This document shows positions 51,268 through 63,257 of a stretch of 64,000 bases of DNA, one piece after another. Location of the stretch: contig OY740769.1 in assembly GCA_963513935.1 (NCBI GenBank), positions 39,831,120 to 39,895,119 on the forward strand, read 5' to 3'. This stretch comes from Aphrophora alni. Taxonomy: Eukaryota; Arthropoda; Insecta; Hemiptera; Aphrophoridae. The position numbers and the translations under genes are program-made. How positions within the stretch are numbered: position 1 is the first letter of the stretch; each line of letters starts with the position of its first letter. Below the pieces are notes generated by a model. It saw only the letters and a program-made list of their open reading frames with translations, did no database searches and was not told where the DNA came from.

Positions 51268-51435
51268 GTTAAAATTTTGCAAAAGGTAGTAAACATGTGT
51301 AAAAGTATACCACCGAATATTGAGGTAAATATCTTGTATACTTACAAAAGGGAGGCTATTTATAATAAACCCAGGTTTTCAGTTATTAGATTGTTCGTAC
51401 ATTTTGTTATCGCCAATTGGACTATTGATAATAAT
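51268..51435 (+). repeat. Diverged repeat copy D2 (partners at 6595-6770 and about 62300-62370)
   Basis: ACCGATTTGGTTAAAATTTT, TATACCACCGAATATTG and GTAAATATCTTGTATA match D1 in order. The end, TTCGTACATTTTGTTATCGC, matches the copy near 62300 better. Confidence 0.5.
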
Positions 51436-54400
51436 TAAATTAAAATGACAAAATCACAATAATGAACCTGACAAAATTCTCTTTATCAAGGCAGTTCCTT
51501 GAGATAAAGACGATAGTCAACGACTTCTAGACTATGTAAACAACATTTAACGTTACCCTACCGTACAAAATACATTAAAACATCAGATCAACTTACTAAC
51601 TCAGTACACCTATGTACCATCCGCTGGTACGGTTCTCTTACTTCTCTATATATTGCAGGCTGAACACGCGCATACAGTATTAGCGAACTAAATTTAGCCG
51701 TGCATGTTAGGTTTATTTATTGAGCTGTATCAAAGTGAATTTTAAAATGTATGTATAATGTTTTTTTTGTAAACGTACACCTAATAAATAATAATAACAC
51801 TACATATAATTTTTAAACTTTCAAACATTCCATTTGAGGTAATTAATTACTAATAATTTAATATTTATATAATTGACCTAAGGTCTTGGTAGAACATGTT
51901 AAATGAAACAAAAACTCAATAAATGTTTAGTAAAACTCTACAATCTATTCCGACCATTGTTTCTGCAGTTACAGTATTAAGAAACATCTTAACAGATTAA
52001 ATGCTGCAACTGGTAAAAACATGATTGTGTTTCAATTAATAACTGAAATTATAATACAAAATTATAGCAAGCTTTAAAGAAATAGTTTTACCAAAAAATG
52101 AATATACTAATCATTTAAAATTCGATCGACCGTAAATTAAGAAAACCTGACCTGCTCTACAGACAAAGCAAAATTAACAATGAAAACAGATTCACATATT
52201 GAGACTCAAGCTTGCTAGATGTAATTTGTATGGGCACGCACATCGCCGTCATTCTAACTTTCAACAGCAGAATTTGCAACTAAGTTTAGTTCTCAAAGTT
52301 TACCACTCAATGTTGAGTCAACGCTGTAAATTTTAAACCTCTATAAGGTTCGAAACCTAAAATTCAGATTTAGAAGCAGCATTCCCCACCTTAAAAAACT
52401 TGAAATATTACTAAGAATGAGTAGTTTATTATCATGAACACATATATCCGTTTTGGACCATAATCAACCTGTACGGGAACAAACCATTCAGTAGGAAACA
52501 TCAACTACCAAAGAGATATCTGTATTTCTTCAACAAGAACTTCCAAGTAGTCATATCCAGACCTCATTCCAACAAACCTAATGAATCTTCTCTAAACGTT
52601 CTCCAACTTTATACGCTAGTCCCAATATTCATGTAACGGAAGAACAAACAATTATGTCTATACAAATTACAAAAATATATATTTCTTTTTCTCTCCTCCA
52701 AATAGGACGTATGAGCACAGTAAACTCATAAGATTCCTGTAAAATAAAATAGTAGTATTCGGTTTTACATATACTAATTTCCATACACTCGAATTCCAAA
52801 TAAAGGAAACTTGTACAAACAGGTTGTTTGGGTTTTTATTCTAAAAAATTTTGAGTAGAGACTAATGGGTTAAATGTAAACTACAAATATCGGCATGAAA
52901 AGTATGTGTAGTAGTATATTATAGATACCATTCTATAAAATGGAACCTACATCTAAATTTATCAATATATTTTTTATCAAATTTTAGAGTAATATTCAGG
53001 TTTTTATCAGAAACTAACTAACAGAAACTACATATAAAATTAAATAACAGTTTATAATTATTTCAAAAAGGATGGAGACTTCATATATTCAATTTGTTCT
53101 ATTTAATTCCTAGACGTCACTCTTAGTAAATATCACATACTCATAGAACCATCTAAATTAAACAAAATGATCTGAAAGAATTTCTGTTTTTTTAATGCAA
53201 TATATTTTATTTTATCGACAAAACTTTTCAGCAATATTTTCTTTCCAATGACTGCCTTATTTCAAGTTCATTAGTATAAATAACTTTAAAATTTAATTAA
53301 AAGTAAAAGCTTTTTAAGATTATCTTGTTAATGAAACTTTTCCCAGAAACTTAAGTGTATAAGATTATCTTCAGGGCTTTCAAAGTTGCATCGCAAATTA
53401 ATGAATAAATAAGAGAAAAAGTGTCCTCAATAAGGGGAAAATATAGCAATTAGTAACCTAATTGCTATATTGTTTGTTTAATCCGTCTTTTCAAATACTT
53501 TATGTTCCTAGTATTTTATTTCCTTGTCAATCTGAACCATAACTCTTACATCTTTTGTAATAAACGTAGTGGGTGAAATATTTAAAAAATAAAGTTTATT
53601 TAAATTAAAATAGGTCAAACAGAGATAATACATTTAATTTTAGAAGGAACTCTGTGATTTACTCTTGAGGAAATGTAGGTGGCAAAGTTATAAAAAGAAA
53701 GAATGTAGAAATTAGCAGAGTAAAAGCAAAGCAGGCTAGACAACATTACAATGACTGGTTGCCGACAAAATAAATATATTTTTTATTTAACCAACTAAAA
53801 ATACAAACAAATTTAGTTCTTGAAAAACAAACATTCAACTGTTCATAATGACTATTAAATTCACAGCTAGGATATAGTGGAAGACTGCACTTTCTACTAC
53901 TAATTAAATGTAATATATTTTCATAAATTGTAATTACATTATAAAATAAAATTTGATTTTATTTAAAATATCAAACGTAATTTCTCAATTTCTCTTTTTC
54001 AGGAAACAAATTTATAGATTTTTTTTTTCATTTGAAATTCTTTTAAATAAAGCATTTAGACCCAATTAAGTAAACGTTTGTTAATTTTGATCAAAATAGT
54101 CTCTGTAGTATCTCAGATAAGTTGAACAAACATGAAAGTTACGATTTGAAACACTAACTAAGGACAAAGTTAATAAAGGTTTGGAACTACTTCTTAGCAC
54201 CAAACTACTTAACCGATTTAAATACATCTGGGAAGGTGTTTATTTGTATTAAATATGGGAGTCAATAGCACTTAAATCATAATGGGATATTTGTATTTGT
54301 ATAACAACCTCCAGGAAAAACGGAAAAATAGAGTAAGAAGGTGAGATGAAGAAGGAAGAGTTTTATCCCAGACAAAAAAGAATCGAAGTAGGGACCTATC

Positions 54401-56675
54401 ATTTTGTAAAATGGTTAAATATCATGGGTTTATGTTAGGCCAGGTAGCCAGGGGTGTGCCAGGCTGCACACCGCTAGACCCTCACAATAAGTGACCCAAA
54501 AACTCAACTTTGGACCGAGTGTAGACTTCAGAGAGATATTCCCTCTTTCTAGCGAACTACACACGAACGAGTTATTTATTGTCTAGGCATCAGTAAATAC
54601 ATTATCCCGTTAGTTGTATAGTGGAATAACTATTTACTTTGCCTCAAATTTTGAGTTTCTCACTTATTATAATTCACGTTCGACTTAAGTGTATTTTTAT
54701 TTCTCCCTTTAAATTTTAACTTCCCGTAAGTACACAACCACAATTAATAAACTCTGTCTCAAGATGCTCACAACCTACCACAATGCTGGTAAAATGTATT
54801 ATTTTTGTAAACGAGTTGTTAAGTTTATTTTAATGTTAGTAAGCTAAGCTATATAAATTTTGTTTCTGTTAAAAGGTGTTTTTTATTATTTTTTTGATGT
54901 ATAGATTTTTATATATCTAAAGGAATGACGGTATAAATAAATAAATATCACATTCATGCAATCTTTAAATGTATATAATATAGTGGTAAAATTGCAGTAG
55001 GGTGTAAAAATTGAGTTTCGTCCTAATGATGACACCCTTAGAGACAATAACATCCTTTTCATTAAGAATATTTTATAAAATACGGATAGAGAGGTTACAG
55101 AAAATGTATGAACAGTTTTATGCACCTCGTTTAAAACACGTCTCTTAGGCTATCTTTTATTTATGGCGTTTGGTGATTTAAAGGCAGAACAAAAGCTTTG
55201 GTTCTTTATGACTATTCTTATTTGAACAAAGAAGTTTCTCTCGCTATTTACTGTTTAGAAGATACCACCTTTTTAAAGGTTATGTAAACATAATGTGTTA
55301 CAAAGGGAAGTAAAAAAGGAGCATTCCTCCGCAAGGGAACTTCCGATACATGACATTCGAATACCATTAGTATTGTGTAACCGACGTTCATGCTAAAACG
55401 AAGTATTGACTTCATTACAGAAAAGTAAATTTTTCTTTACGGTAAAATGATTTATTTTGACTCTAAAACGGTGAGTGCAAATGGTCTGAGTTTTATAGTG
55501 ATTTGATAATGTTCGATTGTTCACATTAATGTATTAATATATTTTAATTGAACTCATTTCATCATGGTATACGTAAAAACTAATATACAACGTTTCACGA
55601 GTATAAATCAACTCCCGTTATCAAGTAATGAACCTGTAACATACAAAAAATTAAAACGCCAACATAGCTTTTAGCCTAGGGCAATGTTGAAAACTAAAAC
55701 AATTATTAATCTAAGATAGGATTCCATGTCTATAGCTAGGTCCAGCAATCAAAGATTAAGTACATACGTGATGAAGAAAATCATAAGTCATAAAACTACA
55801 CTATACAGGGACAGCAAACAATTAATTGGTTTGTATATTAATACGGGTTGTGTTCCAACGGCATGATAACGTAACGGATTATCGAGGTGTATAACCTATT
55901 GTCACTTCTTTCAAAAAAACTAATCATTGTTCCTACTGGACATTTAATTGAAACAATTTCAAACTTATTTAATATTGAGGGATTTATAATTTCAAATATT
56001 TAATTCAGTTTTAATTACGGAATGGTATTGTTCTACATAAGATTGTCCGAAAAATCAAAGTACTTTAAGTTCATTCAATATTAGCCATGAGTAGTTCCTA
56101 TTACACAAGTGGTTATTTAGTAGCTACTCTCTGTTTGGATTATAACGGGGGGGATAGTATCACAACATTTGTTAAATAACAATTGGTTCTACAAATTGTT
56201 AATGTAACTGTTTCTGTTAGATTCTGTTTTCTGTTTATTGGACAAAAATATTTAATAAAATCCTTTACATTTAATCACTGTTGATCATACTTCATGAAAT
56301 TGACGTAAGTTATATAACATTTATGGATTTAAAATTAATCAATTTAGGAAATTAATATACTGTGTAAATTTATTATACGTAAATTAACAACTGTCTTGGT
56401 GTAGTTATAAAAATTTTAAATTATTTATTGGAGAAGTACTAGGATGAACATGATCTTTACATATTTTTGCAATCTTACAAAAAGATAAACTGATGTAAAT
56501 TCCTTCCGTAAACCAAAATAACATTTTTTAAACAAAGGTTTTAAATATTACAAAATGATATTTACATGTAAGCAGGCGGGAAACGATATAAAAACTTAAA
56601 ATAGAAATTCTGTTTAGGAAATATAACAAAATATACTACCATTACTTACTTACGTCTTCGTGGCTTTACTTTGTT
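51436..56675. other. AT-rich DNA with no recognised gene
   Basis: About 5.2 kb. A GC-richer patch at 54430-54560 contains a perfect short hairpin (GGTGTGC-CAGGCT-GCACACC, near 54450) of unknown meaning. The frame at 54886-55125 has no motif. No tandem array is seen. Confidence 0.5.
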
Positions 56676-56679
56676 TTAT

Positions 56680-56905
56680 ACGGTAAAACCCTTTTTGGAA
56701 CCGTAATTCCATCTTCACTCGCTTGAGCTCGTTGATAGCTCAACAAAAGACTATCCCTATATTTAATTGTACAAAATGAATGTATAGTGATGTGCTTAAA
56801 TGTTGTAAATATTTGTGAATTTGAATGTTTAACATTATGTAACGACATCCCCCGAAAAAATTAATAAATAAAAATGGGATTACGGTCCAGAAACGCGTTT
56901 AAACA
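56680..56905. repeat. Head-to-head inverted pair of Penelope-terminus-like sequences
   Basis: On the plus strand, AATGGGATTACGGTCCAGAA followed by ACGCGTTT (56873-56900) matches the Penelope tail at 23068-23094 (AATGTGATTACTGTCCTGAA, ACGCGTC). On the minus strand a degraded copy, GATGGAATTACGGTTCC then AAAAAGG, lies at about 56713-56686. The two face outward across about 160 bases of unrelated AT-rich sequence. ATCCC (about 56844) can pair with GGGAT (56875). These are probably leftovers of a second Penelope-like insertion. Confidence 0.45.
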
Positions 56906-58116
56906 TATTTAACAAGACAAAATCACAAAATTTAAAGTAATTAATGGTAGTACATTTTGTTACATTTCCTAAACAGAATTTCTATTTTAATAAGTGGCTT
57001 GGATATCAAAATGAAAATTTAACCAACTTAGAGCTGAAGTAGTTTAAAACACATAACTGCTGTAATATATTTTTTAATTCTTCACAGAGTTCCTGGAATA
57101 TCATTTGCAGAAATTAAGATCTTATTTCTGGCAACTATACTTTTGTTGTTACATTAATACCTTAATTTTAAAATACACTAATTTTAAACACAAGTATTAA
57201 ACACCATGTTTTGAAGAAAACTCATGTATAATCCATAGAAGACAGAAAATCATTACGAATCAAAATTGTTATCACACACTATAACTTAAAGAAATATTTT
57301 ATCATAAAGTGGTCAAAATTTTTAAATAAATTAAAATTAGTTGTTTTTCCTAAAAATTGTTTTTATTTTTTGTTTTTTTTTTTATACAAAATCCGTTTAC
57401 GTTGATTCTAATACAACATTCATTAAATCGTAATAAATCCGAGTATGCTCCAATACATTGCCTTTGTTGTTACCCAAACTATGTTTTGTTGGTACATTTT
57501 GAAATGTATAAGACAATACATCGGTGGTCTCTTTTTACATATAAATATACTGATTGAATTTAGTACTTCTAAACATTTTGTGTAAATATTTTGTTTGATT
57601 GTTGAATATTATTAAATAAATTTGTATGAATAATATTTCACAATAGATGGGATTGCTTGTTCAGTCAAATTCTATTATAGTTAGGGTTTAGTTATTGTAG
57701 CTTTTACAACCTGAACATAGCCACTTTGTAGTTGAACCGTTTTTGAATAATTAAACGTACTATTTCTGATAATTTGTGTTCAACTTTTATTGTATCAGTT
57801 ATAACATCTCACAAGTCAAGCTCAACATTTATAATAATTTTCCATTTACATTGAATTGCATGTAGAGCTTTAATACAAAATTTTCGTTGTGTGATAAGTG
57901 TCTAAAATTAAAAGTAAAGTTACCAGAAGTAAGATATTTAGTGCTTACACATGATAATTCAGGAAAGGTAGTTGAGGATTTTAATAGTGGTAACAGAGTT
58001 CTGTTGTTTATCCATAAGGTAGTAAGCACCAACTGTGCATTCTTTTTTAGACGAAACAAATATTGTATTTAATGAAACTGCAGATATTTCTTGGTGAAAC
58101 TCCGTATAAAACAATT
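56906..58116. other. AT-rich DNA with no recognised gene
   Basis: Frames at 57357-57557 and 57887-58072 have no family match. The latter contains a stretch ending near a possible donor (58017) but no convincing acceptor. Confidence 0.4.
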
Positions 58117-58308
58117 TTAATAAAGCAATAAAGCTAAAGTTTCAAAAATGTTTTAATAATATAAACTAGCTACAATTGTTTCGCCTTGCGGCATCATCGG
58201 GCAACAACAAACAATCGATTTGCGAGATGATGCCGCAAGGCGAAACAAAATTGTAGCTCGTTTATATTATTAAAATATTTTTGAAGCTTTAGTTTTATTG
58301 CTTTAATT
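58117..58308. repeat. Large inverted repeat with hammerhead-ribozyme-like cores
   Basis: Two arms of about 82 bases (58117-58198 and 58226-58308) are inverted copies with a 27-base spacer. The inner end of each arm, read outward from the spacer, is GATGATGCCGCAAGGCGAAA then C. This has the order of a hammerhead core: GATGA, a GCC-GCAA-GGC hairpin, then GAAAC. The bases before GATGA are CC on the minus arm and GA on the plus arm, instead of CT, and one extra T precedes the hairpin. Each arm then reads A.TTGTAGCT and an AT-rich tail to TTTATTGCTTTA. Confidence 0.8.
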
Positions 58309-59534
58309 AATCCTGAAACAATTTATATTAAAAAGAAGCAATATTTTTAAATAATAACTGAACATCTAATAAAAGTAAAATTGTTATTTCAAAATCGATT
58401 CTTAAAACGAATCAGCTGTAATAAATAATCGGGTGTTAGTGCTATTATTTAACGAATATTCAATTAATCTGAAACGTGACTGAAGTAATAATTGATCAGC
58501 TCTCTCCATTGGACCGTAATTCAATTTGTCGAAAAGTAATTGTTTTATGGTTTAAATTATCACATTGTTCGAAACTTTGTTGATGGTTTAATGTTAGTGC
58601 AGAAATGAGTGAATGATACAAACATTAATGGCGTTTTGAATTCATTTCTTGTTAGTCTTCAAGACAATGTTTATGTAAGTTTATAATTACATATTACACG
58701 TTAGTTATCAAATATTCGTTCAGTGGTGCTATTAAGAAGAAGATGAAGAAGGAAGAAATTTATTGGTCGCACAACGGAAGTTCGATACGCGTAACTTCGT
58801 TATAAAAATAATTTTACAAAAGATCTTCTTTTAGTATTTATGAAGACATCAAATAATAATAAAAGCTATTCTCAGTTTGGAACAGCGTATTTCCTTAGCT
58901 TTAGTATGAGAGTATTACAATGTAATGTTGTGGGGTTATATCTTGGAGTATGCATAAAGACGCCAGCTTTATTTAATTAGGAAGTACTTCAGAGCTTATC
59001 AGAAGCTCTTCTGAGAAATAATTATATTTTATATCTAATACCAAGTCAACGTTTCCGTTTCGAAAAGTTAAATTCGTGCAGTTGATACAGTGTATTATGA
59101 CGAATCCTTTCACCATCCATCCCAGTTATTCTACTACCAAACTAACTGCAATATTAAAATAGGGGTTAATTTAAAAACAAATAAAATTATAACAGTTTTA
59201 TAACTCATCATTACATTTAATTAACATAACATTTTTTGTTACTTAACTTTTTTGTTTACTTTTTCATTAACTGAATCCATAACACTAAAATTAATTTAAC
59301 ACATTTACACTATATACACAAATTATTTACACTTAGTTAACTAAAAACAAGATTTTAGGCACATTTATGTTTAGAAAAACACTACGATTGGCATTCATCT
59401 TTGTATCTGGAACAAATGGTTCTTAATCTTCATCGTTTTCTATTTTTCTTTGTGTCCTCCTTCTTTTGAGCAAACCCAACATGTTTTTTTCTTCTTTTCT
59501 TTTTATAGTTTTTGTAGTTCTCGTGTACGCTCAC
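58309..59534. other. AT-rich DNA with no recognised gene
   Basis: No frame, tandem repeat or RNA gene is recognised. Confidence 0.5.
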
Positions 59535-59619
59535 CTCTATATTTCGTTGTTGCTCTTTCATCCAATAATCTCCAACTGCTTGTATTACCGAAACAATGAA
59601 TTGGAATCTGTCTAGAGGC
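59535..59619 (-). CDS. Candidate short exon of an unidentified host gene
   Basis: On the minus strand a strong donor (GAG|GTGAGC at 59535/59534) closes a frame reading PLDRFQFIVSVIQAVGDYW and then MKEQQRNIE. One possible acceptor (TGTATATTAG, ending at 59620) gives an 85-nt exon that begins with one base of a split codon and ends on a codon boundary. The frame is open further upstream (to about 59670), so the true start is uncertain. The peptide is not low-complexity and the donor is near consensus. I do not recognise the protein and found no adjoining exon. Confidence 0.25.
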
Positions 59620-60224
59620 CTAATATACAAAGATTGATCCAAATATAAGAATTCAGCAACATTACAGAAAAAAGTAAAAAGTAACTTCTTTTTTTTTTAC
59701 CTTACTGTCTTAAGTTCATCTAGATATGAATCTAGCATCTTATCTAAAGGGTTGACTTATGAGATGTTTTAAAATTAAAATTAAATTTGAACAAAATTTC
59801 CATACAAAAAATATGTTTATTTTCTCAATAAATAGTTTATTTCTCAAACTAGTTTCAACAACAATTTCGTCATATTCAATGATGCATAACTTACAGTTTG
59901 ATATTGTAGCTCTTGCATCACTGTATACATAAGAAGATATAACTTAGTCATGTCATAACTAGTCATGTAATATTTTATTCAATTTCAGAAACAGTTTTTA
60001 CATAAAACTAGTTTTACCTCCCCCCCCCCCCCCGATCTTCATAAAAAAGTATATAAATCTAATTATGTCTCATATAATATAGAAATTTCACCATGCAGAA
60101 GGTATATATATATATCATGTTAAACGTGTGTAATGCATTATTTTTTAAGCATAATTTTCTTAGAAGTTCGTTTTAAAAACCAAATTTACCCAAGTTTAAT
60201 CAAATTGCACGAGAACTAATTTTG
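59620..60224. other. AT-rich DNA with a poly-C run
   Basis: C run at 60020-60033. Nothing else is seen before the E2 segment. Confidence 0.5.
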
Positions 60225-61990
60225 TATACGATGTATAATTTTGATTGAGTGTACGATGAATTTGGTTTTTGTGAGTGCATGTATAGGTTATAGTAAATTG
60301 TAACATTTATATCTGTTTAATATAATCGTATTTTAATCAATAATTGAGATATTTCATGAAATATGCAATATAAGAATTATCAGTTTTGTTTCTAATGTTT
60401 AAAACAATAGGAACCTAATTAGACCTGACTAGTTTATGAAGTTCCTCAGTTGGCGTTTAATTTTGTTTTATATGCAACAAGAGCAACTCTTTGACAAGAT
60501 GGAGTCATAATTTATTCATCAAGATTTAGTCTTTGTCTACGCTTTGAAAGTGAACATGTTTTAAGATATATTTTGCTTTAAATGAAGCTAAGGAAGCGAA
60601 TAAAATTTTTAACATTGGGGTGTTAAGTTTTGAGTTAAATCTAATCATATGTTGCAGTTTATATTCTGGCGGATACTAAATACATGCGTTAATGTGTGCA
60701 TTGTTTACAAGTTTTAAACGTTACCAATATATACTAAATATTGATTTTTTTTAAATATTAAAAATGTATTACAAATTACATCGTTATCAACTTGGTGGTA
60801 TAAATATATTATGAGCCATCTGAAGTTAGTGATGCACCAAAAATAACAATTTAATTTTAATTCCGTTTTCCTGTTATGATATTCCGGCTTGGTTTTACGA
60901 GTTTGTTAACTGTAAATATCTATTGGTACATTTCTAATTGTTAGCAAATTTTCAAAAATGTAAATAAAGTAGTACATAACATTTTATCTACATGTTTTAC
61001 AGTAACCCACGACGGTAACCAATCATGAACAAACCAAAACAATTTTTAAAAGCACAAAATCCTAATTATATTTCCCATAATAAAACGGTACAATTTAGCT
61101 CATAAACCATAAATAATGCTGCTAATTAATTATGAAAGGATTATTACCTAACAACTAGCCACAAAATTTATTTCATTTCTAGTGAAATCTCAAAGAATAG
61201 CTAAATACAACCTAATGCAGATTCTCTAGAATAATAAATGACATTCCAGAAGTACGTTTATATTTACGTCTTACATTTTCAATTACATGATACAGAATAT
61301 ATAGGGTTTTATTGAAATTAACTTATAGGGCATGGCAGTATCAATATAAGGCGTTATTATCTAGTAAAGTTATTTTTGTAAGCTATATATTTTTTCTCAG
61401 AGATATTACGTATTACTGGCTTGTAATTATAACTCAAAGTCCGATTTAGAAAATATTGAACTTATCTTATTATACAAGCGATTATAGCATGAAGTACTCT
61501 GAATACAGCCGATATGCTGACATGATAGGGCGGCAATTGTCCGAGTATCAACTGAAGCAGACCTTAACTGCTCTTATTATTTGTTACAAAGTACAGTTTT
61601 TGACGTGATAAGTGAGAAAAACAGTTTTTAGAAAATAGAAAAAGGGTGTGAAACCCCTTTTATAATTTATAATTTTTATAATTATCGGACCTTTTATTCT
61701 AGTTTACGAACTCGTCTAATGACTTGTAATATCAGCCATTGTACCAAGTTTGGGATAAATCGGAATTGAGAACTAAAATTGTAACCTGTAAAGCATTACT
61801 AATATATATAGACGATGAGGAAAATCTTTGCTAAATTACACCAATGGGTAAAATCATTGCTTAAGGTGTCTGCGTTTGTGCAATAAGTAGAATTATTAAG
61901 ACTTGCCTTAGCACTATAAAATTAATAACATTATTTAAATAATTTACCTATACATAGTTTCTTTAATGGAATGGTTTATACATTGTTAAA
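60225..61990 (+). repeat. Long diverged segment E2, duplicated at 10105-12110
   Basis: It aligns in order and orientation with E1 over its whole length. Landmarks are TTGGTTTTTGTGAGTGCATG (60261), TAATTTATTCATCAAGATTT (60508), TGAAGCTAAGGAAGCGAATA (60582), AATGTATTACAAATTACATC (60763), CAATTTAGCTCATAAACCAT (61091), CTTATCTTATTATACAAG (61461) and TGCTAAATTACACCAATG (61829). It is about 240 bases shorter than E1 because of indels. No coding frame is conserved. Confidence 0.8.
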
Positions 61991-62299
61991 ATTCATTTTT
62001 TATTATTCCAAATAAGTTATCTATTGCGTATAAAATGCCTCATATTAACAGTATTATATAAATTCAAAAACATATCTATTTTTATTTATTTTTTACTATT
62101 TATCTTTTAATATTCACTGCCCGAAGATATTTTATTTTTGACAAATAGGGCTTAAGTCCTAACTATTTAGTTGCACAATCAATCTTGACATTTCACTAAT
62201 ATAAATTTAAATTGGTAATACATTGTGATAAACTATTTAAACACGGATTTCATAAGTATGAGGCTTATGAAATCTTGAACTCTTAAAAGAGAGAACAAT

Positions 62300-62370
62300 A
62301 GTAAGTCTGGTCGATACTAGTGCGTTGTACATTTTTGTCATCGCTAATCCGACTGATGATAAATATTGCT
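62300..62370 (+). repeat. Possible third copy of the D repeat end
   Basis: TGTACATTTTTGTCATCGCT and AATCCGACTGATGATAAAT resemble the end of D2 (51380-51430). It is short and diverged. Confidence 0.35.
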
Positions 62371-62569
62371 ATTATCGTATCACATAGAACGTTGGAATCG
62401 AAATGTAACTTTTAATTAAGTAATGAGTTGGGAGGTGTCATTTTTGAAATTTGTATATTCTTCAAATTGCTCCAAAGGGATCATTAATTTCCCCTTTTGA
62501 GAGTGGTGAAGTATTTTTAATGATTTGTTGATACTGCAGTATTTGTTTTATATGCAATTGTGTAATCCT

Positions 62570-62603
62570 GCTTTTGAAACTTACCTACGATGTGCTCCAA
62601 TTC
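62570..62603 (+). repeat. 34-bp target-site duplication (left)
   Basis: GCTTTTGAAACTTACCTACG...CCAATTC is repeated without mismatch at 63224-63257, exactly bounding the non-LTR fragment. Confidence 0.95.
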
Positions 62604-63208
62604 TTCAAGAAGACGTGCTGTCTTCTTCATAGACTCCCAGGCTGCCATAATTGCAATAGCCGACTACTCTCAAACAGGCTGTCCAAACGTGTCCCACTGT
62701 CGAGAAGCAATCCCCACCTCCTTCAGAATAACTGGGCAATTAGCCATCAATGGATCCCGAGTCACGTCGGCATCGTGGGCAATGAAAGAGCAGATGGTCT
62801 TGCAAAAAATGGGGCACAAATGCAGCAACCAATCGTTGAAACCAGCCTCACCTCTGCCAGGGACCTTATTGATGCAACTTTTAGACACTACATCAAACAA
62901 AGGAACGAGGAAGCCAGCAGAGAAAAACAGTGGGCATCGCTTGTCAGTCGCGGCCCCTGCCGTCCTCAACTGACAGGGCAACTGCCGTGGCTGACTTCCG
63001 ACTCTTGACAGGCCACGATTATCTCCAGGCCCATCTCCATCGTTTTGGCCTTGCAGAATCTGATACATGTTCGCTTTGTTTCGATGGTATCATGGACGGG
63101 GACCACATCTCAACCTGCCCCGAGCTGGACGACCAGCTGTCCAAAATTGGTCGTTACTGGGAAGCTCGACGCCGAATGGCCCAACAGCCAAGAGCGGGCA
63201 TTGGCTAA
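62604..63208 (+). pseudogene. RNase H and C-terminal zinc-knuckle remnant of a non-LTR ORF2
   Basis: Three frames together cover the protein end. The first (from 62604) reads RRAVFFIDSQAAIIAIADYS, the RNase H segment with a catalytic Asp. A frameshift near 62720 leads to HQWIPSHVGIVGNERADGLA, the RNase H C-terminal motif WIPSHVGI.GNE.AD. Another frameshift near 62960 leads to ATAVADFRLLTGHDYLQAHL and the cysteine motif CSLC..GIMDGDHISTC (CCHC type), then YWEARRRMAQQ before TAA at about 63206. The order is that of RNase H-bearing non-LTR elements of arthropods. The fragment lacks endonuclease and RT and is dead on arrival. Confidence 0.9.
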
Positions 63209-63223
63209 AGTAAAGTAAAGTAA
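62604..63223 (+). mobile_element. 5'-truncated non-LTR retrotransposon in a 34-bp target duplication
   Basis: The 620-bp insertion is GC-rich against AT-rich flanks. It starts inside the RNase H domain, continues through a C-terminal zinc-binding region and ends in a (TAAAG)3-type tail (63205-63223) instead of poly-A. The perfect, unusually long duplication shows one clean target-primed insertion and no later rearrangement. It probably belongs to a lineage that carries RNase H (I/Loa/jockey-related); the exact clade cannot be set from this fragment. Confidence 0.9.
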
Positions 63224-63257
63224 GCTTTTGAAACTTACCTACGATGTGCTCCAATTC
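63224..63257 (+). repeat. 34-bp target-site duplication (right)
   Basis: Exact copy of 62570-62603, directly after the TAAAG tail. Confidence 0.95.
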
